Part shown: positions 55,043 through 64,000 of the stretch, piece by piece
Layout: each line of letters opens with the position of its first letter
How positions within the stretch are numbered: position 1 is the first letter of the stretch
Source of the DNA: Owenia fusiformis
Taxonomy: Eukaryota > Annelida > Polychaeta > Sabellida > Oweniidae
Reading direction: 5' to 3'
Assembly: GCA_903813345.2 (NCBI GenBank)
Contig: CAIIXF020000005.1
Span: forward strand, 8,931,375-8,995,374
DNA length: 64,000 nt
Translations under genes and position numbers: made by a program
The notes under the pieces: model-generated
What the model was told of the DNA's origin: nothing
Databases searched by the model: none
What the model saw: the letters and a program-made list of their open reading frames with translations, nothing else

Positions 55043-58000
55043 ATGGAAGAGAGGCGGTCCGCTGGAAGGTAATCTATTCGGTCTATTCATTATAAGATAT
55101 CATTTGACAACCATATTAATCATTTTGCGGTTCAGATTTCGTATCTATAAAGGATATTTTCAGATTATTTTCAAGAATTTTTTTTAAAAAATATTTAAAA
55201 CTAGGCCAAGTACGGCTACTTGCTCTCATTATAATAGTGTAAGGAGCTGAAGAAAAAATCTTCATTTATAACTGGAAAATTTCTAAAACATGACCACCCT
55301 TAAAGCCCCAAACTCTTATTAGGCACCTGTGTGTGTGCCCTTCACATACTACAGTGGGGAACAAAAATAAACCTCAACCATCAAAAGTTGTCACAATTGA
55401 GCTAAATTCTAAGTTTCGTGTCTCAAACTCTCCCAAGCGGTAGAAAAATAATTCACGTTCACTTTAGTAGCACAATAAATGAATCCAAAGCTTCATACCT
55501 GCAAATGATGGACAAATCCCTACCAAATCGAACAAATGTTTTCATGAATCGCCATGTTTGTGATCCAAGGAGGATTGACTCCCAGAATCCAGCATCAGTT
55601 AACCTTATTTACTGAAAGGTTTCAAAATGGCAGAATGGCATTTTGAAAGCTGGCACGTGTCATGTTGCATTCTGGGAGCCCATGCTCATTGCGGCGTAAT
55701 CAGACTCCTAAATCACCTCAACATTTGAAGAGTCGGCATTAACATGTGAATATCCATTTCAAATTTTTAAGTACTTATTTGTCATTATGGACACAAATTC
55801 CACTATATCTGGACTTACTAGGACAGAGAAAATAGAGCACTGAATACACTGAGGTAAGAATTTATTACATGTGCGACAGCATGTAATTGTCACAGCTATA
55901 GTAATTCTTTATGTTCCCCACTGTACTTGAAGTTGGCATCATCTACAGATACCAGATCGTAAGTCTTCTTGAAGTCTAGTTCAACGTTGTTAAACTCAAT
56001 AACGGCTTTCTTTACTATTAGGAATTATCTTGGCCGTTATTGAGTTTAATCTCCTATTACTATTCTTTCCTTTAGTCACAAGTTTTGGGTCCATCAAAAC
56101 CACTTTTCCTCGATAATATGTAACTGACACTTGACAACAATATAAAAAAAAACGCATAACATCAAGCAATTTAACATAAAGTTATTTCGTTAAATGTTCA
56201 TCAATACTTGTAAAATGAGGCTACACTTACCAATTTCTAAAATGACATGTCCGTCATTGTGTCTGTTCACCCCCCGCTAAAATTAAACTATTGCGAAACA
56301 AAATTGTTGTCAGAAATAGATTGATAAGTATTATTGTGATCACTCAGGATAATAAGATCAATTTGGAGGATAACAGGTATCTTTGATTGATTTATAAAGC
56401 ATGTGTATACATGCAAAATAGTAATTTTTGCAAACCTATTGTTTGTTAATGCAGTACTGCAATGACGGGTAATTTCTGATATGATTTGCAATTTCGATGT
56501 TACCAGAACTGACCGACATTTTCGTAAATTCCAAACCTGTCTCCAATATTTTCGTAATTATGCATCAATAAGGCCTTAGTGGGGATGGTGTGCTTTTATT
56601 CATAAGGTATGTATGCATGCTTGGATCACATTCTTAATGTAATATTACCATGTTTTTAGGGAACTATTAACTTTACACGCTTATGCCAAAATGACGTTGG
56701 AGTTTAGACCTAGCCAGGGCCACAAGACATGTGAGATGAGAAATGAGGCCCCAGGCTAGGTCTAATGTTGTTGGACTACTTGAAGTCTGGAAGCTCTTCA
56801 AAATTTTTATGCCCTCCTCCCAAGTTTTCAATTGTATAATTCATCTGAATTACTCTAATGTTTTTCCGTTATTTTTAATCTCAAAACGTCTATAGGACAT
56901 CTAATTTGAAATAAAAGGTTAAGGCCAGGGTGCATGTTCGGAATTTTGCTGCATTCCTCAATTGAGTCACAGCTTATTTTTCAAACAGGAATCACTCCTT
57001 CGCCACATTGTCTACATCTTCCAGTTTTGCACAGAGTGCATGTACGTGCCTAGAAAAGACTGGTGAGAAGATTTGTTCTGTAAAATGTGTAAAAACGAGA
57101 AAATTCAGTGAAAAAGTTTTCTGGAAATATTTCTGAATTTTTTCACTGAATTTTCTTGTTTTTTATTATGCATTTTATCAAAATATTCTTTTCTACATTC
57201 TTTTCTAGGTACATACATTAGTGCACATGTTGTGCAAAAGTGAGAGATGTAGACATTGCGGGGAAGGAGTGATTCAAATTAGAAAAATGCAGCAAAATTC
57301 TGAACATGCAACCTGACCTTAACTTCATACCTCAAAAATCCAAAGATTTTCATGAAATTGTGCTTATTCGGTCCTTAAAATATTTTCTCGTAAAATCTTG
57401 AGTGGGATTTGTTTTCACTGGAAGAAAATCCCTGGGGATTTCCACTGTTTACCTTAGATCAGTGAATCGCTTATGTGTTGCTGTGGATCTGAACAGAATT
57501 TCAAGTTTCAGGAAGCATCAAAATCAACTAGCAGAAATGCATCAACTTACTAGAGGCTCGATATTTGTTGAAATAGACTCAAACAATCTTAATTTGGTCT
57601 CTTAATGAAGTTTGTGTTTTTCTTTTTAGAATTTCACTGGACAAACTGATCTGAATCATTGTGATTTCAAGTGAGTCTAGGAACAGGCTCTGAACTCAAA
57701 GCTAATTCCATGCCTCACCCACTGTTTAACCAAGTGAGAGCCTCTGTATCATTGATCAATTTGAATATTAATGTTTTGTAGGGCAAAACGCCAGGCAAAG
57801 AGTGTCGATGATGGATATTGGGATTGTAGTGTTTGTACATTCAAGAACTCCCCGGAGGCGTTTAAATGTGATATGTGTGATGTTCGCAAAGGAACTTCAA
57901 CAAGGTTTGTCAAAAGTAATATTTTCTCCAAAGCGTGTGTAAACTCAATCATATTTTGTGAGACGTCTTCAAAATAGTGGTGTAAATTCAACATACTTTT

Positions 58001-61000
58001 TCTAAAACGTTTTAGCCAAGATGTCTTGGAATGTCGCGTGTAGTGTAAATAGGGCTAGTATTAGTCTCAGTTGTCTCTGGTAAACACTTTCTCAGAAAAT
58101 ACTCCTCATTCCTCTGAACTTCTAAAGAAATAATTTTCAAGAACTACTTCCAATGAACACCTTTGTGGCTCCAAAGGTATTCACTATACAATGTACAAAA
58201 AATTTACTATTTACTACATGTATTACATTTTAATACAGTAGAATAATATTGTCGTTTCAGAAAGCCAAAGTTAAATGCTACAGTTGTAGCCCAACAAGTA
58301 TCTCAGCAATATGTCCCTCCACCTATACCTAAAAAAGAAAAGAAGAAAGAAAGACTTAATTCAGGAAAAAAGAGGTAAGTTAATTCTATGTCTTACCAGT
58401 ATTACTTTTCTTTCAAATCTCTTTATTTTAGATCTGAACATCTCCATTTAGGAATCAAGCTCATAGCTCATAGCTAGATCGACTACAAAGTTTGGGGTCT
58501 CCTTAGCATTAAAGTACTATATCTAGGCTATACACCAGTTTACAATACACACTGTTTTCCACATACAACAGTTACCACAGCATTACAATGCATACTAGTT
58601 ACCATGCACATCTTTATCCATGCATACCAGTTACCATGCAGATCGGTAACCATGCATACCAGTTACCACACACATCAGTAATCATGCATACCGGTTACCA
58701 TGCAAATTTGAAACCATGCTTACCAGTTACCTTGTACATCTTTAACCATGCATACCAGTTACCATGCACATCTGTAACCATGCATACCAGTTACCATACA
58801 CATTGGTTATCATACATACCAGTTACCATGCACATTAGTAACAATGCATACCAGTTACCATGCACATCAGTAACCATACATACCAGTTACCATGCACATC
58901 GGTAACCATACATACCAGTTATAGCAGTTACCATAAACATTGGTAACCATTCATAAATACCAGTTACCATGCAAATTGGTAACCATGCATACCAGTTACC
59001 ATACCTGAGGTCTTCCAAGGATTTAATTGCTTGATGCTCTGCTCTGCTTGTTAATTTCACACATCCATACATGCCCAGCTGAATGAACCCATCCACATTG
59101 CTACACCCTTGCATCTGTGCTTACTTTATAAAAATTGAACTTGATTCTTTTCGAAATTTGCTTCAAAATATTTTACTCAAATGCTCACCATTTCAATAAG
59201 GTGGAATCTTAATTAGCTGAAATGGTTAGGCGCTTCTCTATAAACTCTCATTTCAGCCAAAATTTTGCAATATTACTTACAATTTTGATCTATTGTATCC
59301 CACAAAAGCATTCCTACTGAGGTTCTTTGTATATAATCTGCAGGAATATAAAGCGTAGGGAGCAAGTAGACTACCCATGCATTTGACTAAGCTTTGTCTA
59401 CATTCTTTTAGTTTAAGAGAAACCTTTGCATTCATCGAGCCAATCGAAGAAGGAGGACTTTCTATATATGGTCATTTCCTCTTCAGTCATAATTTAACCT
59501 AGTATTGAATAATTTCCGACGGAACTTCTCTAGGATTCTTTAACATCATTTAAGCTTGTTTATTTCTTGTTTCTGTTTTCTTGAGAAAAAGTCAAAAAAG
59601 TTGAATTGATTTATGACGGCCACTGGCAGCAGGGGCCAGAACGCTGAACTTTAAAATTGTCTTAAAACTGATCAGAGGTTACTTTAGAATAAGCTTCTGT
59701 GCCCAGGTAGTGGGATGGATATTTCTGTATTCATTCTACTTCGCTGAGGTCTGAGACATACAGCTGTATCCATCCTGGCCCTGTTCCACAGAAATTTGTA
59801 TTTTTATATCTATTTTAAAACATTTGATAATACTAATAAAGAGGATATTCTATGATATGTTATCCATGGATGGATATTATCTGTAGGAGTGAGTGTATCG
59901 AGAGTGTGCTAGTTATGGTCTTAACTTCTAATTAAATTGATTAGCTTTATTTTTCCTTCTTTGCAATAGTGTAGTAAGATTTTAAATCAAGTTATTTTAA
60001 ACTAAAAAGTTATCTGAAGGATTAAAATATTTACAAGCTACATTCGCTTTGTATCTCTGCCATGTTAATTTTTGTGCCGATTGCTCTATGACTAGCAAGT
60101 GGGACAAAATGTGTATTGTACTATTCTACTAAAAATTGTTTAGAATAATGAAGAGCCTTCCCTTCCCTATGCTTTCCTCAATATCTTTAAAGCATAATGT
60201 CAGATCGACCTGTGCAAGACAAAAGGTCTCTCTGATTATTGTCATTGCTAATAAGAGGCACCTGTCTACTTTAGTCTCGTATAACCTCCTTAGTTTTAAA
60301 ATATTATGTATTATGTATAATCGTGTAAAATGAAGCCCTCTGATTGGTCAGTTGTGTTGTGTGCATGTTGTGTAGTATTGCTACTGAGGTTGTCCCCATT
60401 GATCATCTCCAAGCAATATAGAAAACATTGGTATGGAAACTTGTACTTCAAATCATTCAATAACTTATACATTGTATTCTTAATCTTGTTTTGGTAAAAT
60501 GTATGCCTATAAATCTAACAAATCTTATTGATAGCTGAAAGACATTTAGTTTTTAGTTTTTTTTCAAAATATGCTTGCATGCATTTTATAGATTAAGTAG
60601 TTTGTTAGCTAATCTGGCACCATCTATCACAATATCTATTTTAACACTGGGATTCCAATAATTTTTTAGTGTTATTTTTCTTGATTTTAAAATTTGTTTC
60701 CTGTAATGAAATGTTCACGAAAAAAAATTAAAAAGGGCTATTTTTGCACTTATAGTATACTCAAAAATTTGAAAAGTTTCTGGAGTTATGTTTCTTATGA
60801 TAGATGGTGCTAAGCATGTTATATACAAATAAATACATGTAAGCTTATTTTGAAATAGTTAAAAGTTCTCTGTTATTTTGAATGAAACTTCTTTCCAGGT
60901 TGCCAAGGCTGAAAAACATTGATCGCAGTTCACCGCAACGTATGGCTGTAACAGTGGAAAACGTCACAGTAATAATAAAAGAATACAAACTCAAACCACG

Positions 61001-61181
61001 GCGCATTTCAGCCGAGGCGTCTAGCTCGAATACAAACGCTTCTAGCACATCGACTAGTTTTAACTTAGATATGAGTAGTAATACAAGTGCCACGAGTCCA
61101 ACAAGTAGTACCAGTTATGCGAGAGACAGTGATAGTGACGCCACTGAGATTGATCCTCAGGAGGACTTGGAGAATCGATGA
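55043..61181 (+). CDS. RYBP/YAF2: RYBP/YAF2 Polycomb protein (RING1- and YY1-binding), four exons
   Basis: Exons 55043-55068, 57782-57904, 58261-58374 and 60899-61181 join in phase (AG/G, AG/A, AG/G) to give 181 residues. A short start (MEERRSAG) is followed by [19 protein letters not shown] with a RanBP2-type zinc finger (CSVC, then CDMC), which in this family binds ubiquitinated H2A. Next come [20 protein letters not shown] and a lysine-rich segment. The C-terminal hairpin [12 protein letters not shown], then [16 protein letters not shown], binds RING1 in noncanonical PRC1. A Ser/Thr-rich tail ends EDLENR. Animals have RYBP and YAF2 as vertebrate paralogues; an invertebrate usually has one, so I give both names. 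Introns carry MITEs and a minisatellite. Confidence 0.93.
55352..55923. mobile_element. 572-bp Tc1/mariner-like MITE in RYBP/YAF2 intron 1
   Basis: The inverted ends cagtggggaacaaaaa and the reverse complement of tttatgttccccactg are flanked by TA on both sides. No transposase remnant was recognised inside. Confidence 0.65.
55990..56049. repeat. Perfect 17-bp inverted repeat (hairpin)
   Basis: ttaaactcaataacggc and its exact reverse complement are separated by 26 bases. It lies in RYBP/YAF2 intron 1. Confidence 0.8.
56919..57322. repeat. ~400-bp foldback element with ~190-bp arms
   Basis: The arms begin ggttaaggccagggtgcatg on the left and, read in reverse complement, gttaaggtcaggttgcatg on the right. 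They stay alignable inward (aattttgctgcatt, aatcactccttc, tctacatct, gaaaattcagtgaaaaa) to a centre near 57130. It lies in RYBP/YAF2 intron 1. Confidence 0.75.
57782..57904 (+). CDS. RYBP/YAF2: RYBP/YAF2 exon 2: RanBP2-type zinc finger
   Basis: It encodes [18 protein letters not shown], then [19 protein letters not shown]. The four zinc-binding cysteines are present in the W-x-C-x2-C-x10-C-x2-C layout. It ends TCA ACA AG before the donor GTTTGT. Confidence 0.93.
58261..58374 (+). CDS. RYBP/YAF2: RYBP/YAF2 exon 3
   Basis: It encodes [20 protein letters not shown] followed by a Lys-rich run ([14 protein letters not shown]). It is bounded by cgtttcag and AG/GTAAGT. Confidence 0.92.
58591..59003. 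repeat. 32-bp minisatellite in RYBP/YAF2 intron 3
   Basis: About thirteen copies of a unit containing taccagttaccatgca and catcggtaaccatgca. The two halves resemble each other, so the unit is itself an old 16-bp duplication. ORFs across it are artefacts. Confidence 0.88.
60899..61181 (+). CDS. RYBP/YAF2: RYBP/YAF2 exon 4: RING1-binding region and C-terminus
   Basis: The acceptor ctttccag is followed by [31 protein letters not shown] and a Ser/Thr/Asn-rich tail with [14 protein letters not shown]. The stop TGA is at 61179-61181. Confidence 0.93.
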
Positions 61182-61306
61182 AATGCATACAGCTGGAGAT
61201 ATGGAACAGATATGTCATATGGGGGAGGGGGGTTGTTTTAAGTGTCAGTCATATCATCATATTTGTCTATTCTATTATAAATCATCATGCATAGGTTATT
61301 GCCATG

Positions 61307-61535
61307 CAGGGCTCTCACCAGGAAATATTTAAGGTGTGGTGCTAACATCTTCAGAATAACCGTTCAATCGTGATAAATCATATTTATGTTATGTTTTTAT
61401 CCTTTTTACATGCTATTATTGTATATTCAGTCAAGTTTAGATTGTGGAAACAGTCATGATTTGCAAATAGGGTGTGGAGGGAGCTAAATAGAGTGTGGTG
61501 CTGCGCCACAGTCTAAAAGCCTGGTGAGAGCCCTG
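61307..61535. mobile_element. hAT-like nonautonomous element, 229 bp
   Basis: The ends cagggctctcaccagg and cctggtgagagccctg are perfect 16-bp inverted repeats, continuing less perfectly (gtgtggtgc / gcaccacac). CCATG abuts both outer edges. Confidence 0.7.
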
Positions 61536-62004
61536 CCATGTGCGTACATAAGACTGGACAGTAAGGTGTTATTGGAGTAAAACACACCATGGTTATCAGT
61601 GATTTGGATTGATGTATCACCACTCATTTGAAGACAAATGTCAGATCATCAAAGTTAAAAGTTGCATTAATGCGATCTCAGAGATGGTGAATTGTGAACT
61701 CTCCTGGTATTTTAGCCCATTATCAAGAAAAATACACTTGAGAAATCCTTGTATTTTTCAACCTTTCACATTCTGTACCCACATTGGCCCCTACCATCAA
61801 CCATCATGATCGTTATTTTTACATAGCAAACATTTTGTATATTGTGTAGATTTTAACCACATTGACTCATAAACTATCAAATTCAGACAGTTTAACCTCT
61901 CTGCAAACATGAGAAACAATGTGTTCTCAACAGTCCATTCTTCTATTTTGTGAATTGTTAATTGCCTTTGTCTGCCTAGAGTTGCACATTTCCATATACA
62001 AAGT

Positions 62005-62182
62005 CACATGTTAATGCGAACACACACCTCTTATGCGAACACCTATCTGATGGGATCACAGGTTGCGCCATTAATTCACCGTGTCAACAGACCTTCAATA
62101 TGTGAACACCCTGCTATTTGATCACCTTGAAATAGAGACACTTGGAAAGCACCTCAAACAATTGGTGTTCGCATTAACATGT
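62005..62182. repeat. Inverted-repeat element, ~178 bp
   Basis: acatgttaatgcgaacac near the left end is the exact reverse complement of gtgttcgcattaacatgt at the right end. cttatgcgaacacc inside repeats part of the arm. Confidence 0.7.
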
Positions 62183-63249
62183 CTCTCTGTATTGGTAATA
62201 TTACATGGGCCATTAATGGGTTAGTTTGATCCCTGTTTAGTGTTTATATAAATATTAAGATTAATATTATACAACAAAGCAGGTATTTTACACCCTGCAT
62301 ATTGAAAATGTCTGATATGTGAACGTGATTAGATTTTTTTAAGTAGCATTGGTATTATTCTTTGCTGTTGTTTTAAGATCAAAGTATATGTTAAATCAAA
62401 ATGAACTAAGTTAAGAATTTTGAGACTGTATTATTGAAGGTGCAGTTTTATGAGTTTTCAATTTCATTTTCATAAAATTGATCATAAAAATGAGAATTGG
62501 GCATTTTTCTTATTCATATCAGTGTTTTCTCCAGTGTTTTTTTCAACATTTAATCAAGCGAGCATTGTACCCATTTGAGAATTTTAGAATCTCTGTACCC
62601 ATTAATTGGGGTCAGCCTGTACCAAGTTGATAATTTAGACAATGTGAACAAAAATGTTTTTTTACTAACTGGGCATGTTGAATCAGTAATATACATTTGA
62701 TAGTCAGGATTGGTAAAAATGAAATGGTTGCACTGAGATGGCTTTAAAATGCTGCAGAAAACATTGGTCTCTATTCTCATGATATTTAGATTGCCACTGA
62801 TTACAACCAATTAAATATCATATTAATTATAAAACTGCCTCTTAAATAAACTGGAGTTAAAAATTTCAATACAGTACTTTATAATTGATAAATTGTCTAT
62901 TCCAGATTTACAATATTTAAGGTCAATAACATATCCAATGTATTTTTCCCTACTTTTTATAGAAAATAGAAATGATGATTTACTTAAATTTTTCCATATA
63001 ACAAACAATTCAACATACAAAGATTGTTAGAGTATACTGGTATACACATATATACACTCACTGTATATAAGACAACAATATATACATTTTAACTGTATAT
63101 AAAGTATGCGTGGTAGTAGCTATAGAGAGGATACTTGTGTATAATACGATGATCTCAAATATATAAAGCTGTTAAGTTATTTACAGTGTACAATGTAAAT
63201 AAATTGTAAAAGCAGCCATGGTGGTCAAATTCAATGTTCAGTTATCACT

Positions 63250-63600
63250 CGGCAATTTGTATACATTTGTGATACACTGCACAGCTTGATAAAGTATAAA
63301 GCTGTGATACTGTAGGCATGTGTGATACAGTGCACAGCTGTGATAAGTATATAGCTGTGATAATGTCGGCATGTGTGATATAGTACACAGCTGTGATACA
63401 GTATATAGCTGTGATGCTGTATGTATATGTGATACAGTATAAAGCTGTGACACTGTAGGCATGTATGGTACAGTTCACAGCTGTAATATAGTATATAGCT
63501 GTGATACTGTAGACACGTGTGATACAGTATAAAGCTGTGATACCGAAGGCATGTGTGATACAGTAACTCAGCTTTGATACAAGTAGACAGCTGTTGTGGT
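63250..63600. repeat. ~34-bp minisatellite
   Basis: About ten variable copies of a unit like gtgatacagtataaagctgt followed by gatactgtaggcat. It produces overlapping spurious ORFs in three minus-strand frames. Confidence 0.85.
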
Positions 63601-64000
63601 ATAGAATGGAATTGCATTGATCCAATTGTTTGAGAATATTTTGTTTATTATAAAAATTTCTATCTTCCAAGTTTTGATTGTTGGTATTGTAAATTGAAAC
63701 TTCTGACCATCATGGTTGACTTGTAGATATAATGGACTGCATTTAATGTGAATACACATTTTTGTAGAAAATACAATTTTATGATATCAAACTAAATTAT
63801 ATGATAATCATACATGAAGTTAACATTGTTGTTTCTTTTATGAATGCACATTCTTCATATGTTGCGTTGAATTTCGGGATGATCTCTAAACTTGTATCGT
63901 TCATTCGGTCCTTGTGATTATTCACCACACTCGCTGCCCAACTATCAATAAGGCAAGAAGAATATAGAGTAGTGCGAGATAATTCAGTGATTCGAAACTT

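Larger units (their letters stand above)
61182..64000. other. RYBP/YAF2 3' UTR and downstream sequence
   Basis: No further gene is supported. It contains a hAT-like MITE (61307-61535), an inverted-repeat element (62005-62182) and a ~34-bp minisatellite (63250-63600). An AATAAA near 63197 is a possible poly(A) signal, but the transcript end is not defined. Confidence 0.4.

Noticed and set aside
57402-57605. 67-codon open frame in RYBP/YAF2 intron 1
   Set aside because: It begins just past a foldback element and has no known domain or splice continuity with the gene.
58588-58905. 105-codon frame of HTSYHAH-like repeats
   Set aside because: A translation of the 32-bp minisatellite in RYBP/YAF2 intron 3.
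63231-63670. Three overlapping minus-strand frames up to 141 codons
   Set aside because: They arise from the ~34-bp minisatellite, which is open in several frames.

Overview
This is a piece of an AT-rich animal nuclear genome. Genes are split by spliceosomal introns with GT/AG borders, the spacers are long, and there are minisatellites, foldback elements and a Ty3/Gypsy retrotransposon. A Contactin-type gene with an N-terminal C-type lectin-like domain, the form known from Drosophila Contactin, points to a protostome-like invertebrate. I favour a lophotrochozoan, but that is inference.

Layout. (1) 5-14160, minus strand: the 5' three quarters of a contactin gene. I could chain twenty exons by splice phase: signal peptide, lectin-like domain, six Ig domains and the first FN3 domain. 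The other FN3 domains and the membrane anchor should lie beyond the left edge. Its introns hold a 33-bp minisatellite, a tandem array of tRNA-Ala(AGC) genes on the opposite strand, a deleted mariner and a small foldback element. (2) 15657-17858, minus strand: an LRR-Ig-FN3-transmembrane protein (LRRN/NLRR-like) with an uninterrupted coding region. (3) About 18-30 kb: a spacer with transposon relics and a diverged ~80-bp tandem repeat. (4) 30189-38753: a Ty3/Gypsy element with 1024-bp LTRs that look identical, TTAA flanks, gag and pol joined by an ATGA overlap, and one visible frame break in integrase. (5) 38.8-46.4 kb: a spacer with small inverted repeats. (6) 46458-47447, minus strand: a two-helix membrane protein with a CD225/dispanin-like C-terminus and an Arg/Ser-rich N-terminus. 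A non-coding first exon is likely near 48.5 kb. (7) 50669-53635, plus strand: an intronless 988-residue type II membrane protein that looks like several glycosyltransferase modules fused together. It is the most novel coding gene here. (8) 55043-61181, plus strand: a complete four-exon RYBP/YAF2 Polycomb gene, with transposons in its introns and downstream region.

The two minus-strand genes at the left both encode Ig/FN3 surface proteins of the kinds used in neural adhesion. The other genes have unrelated roles (membrane, probable Golgi glycosylation, chromatin), so no shared pathway is evident. Exon borders were read by eye from splice sites and phase. The least certain is the junction after the lectin domain.
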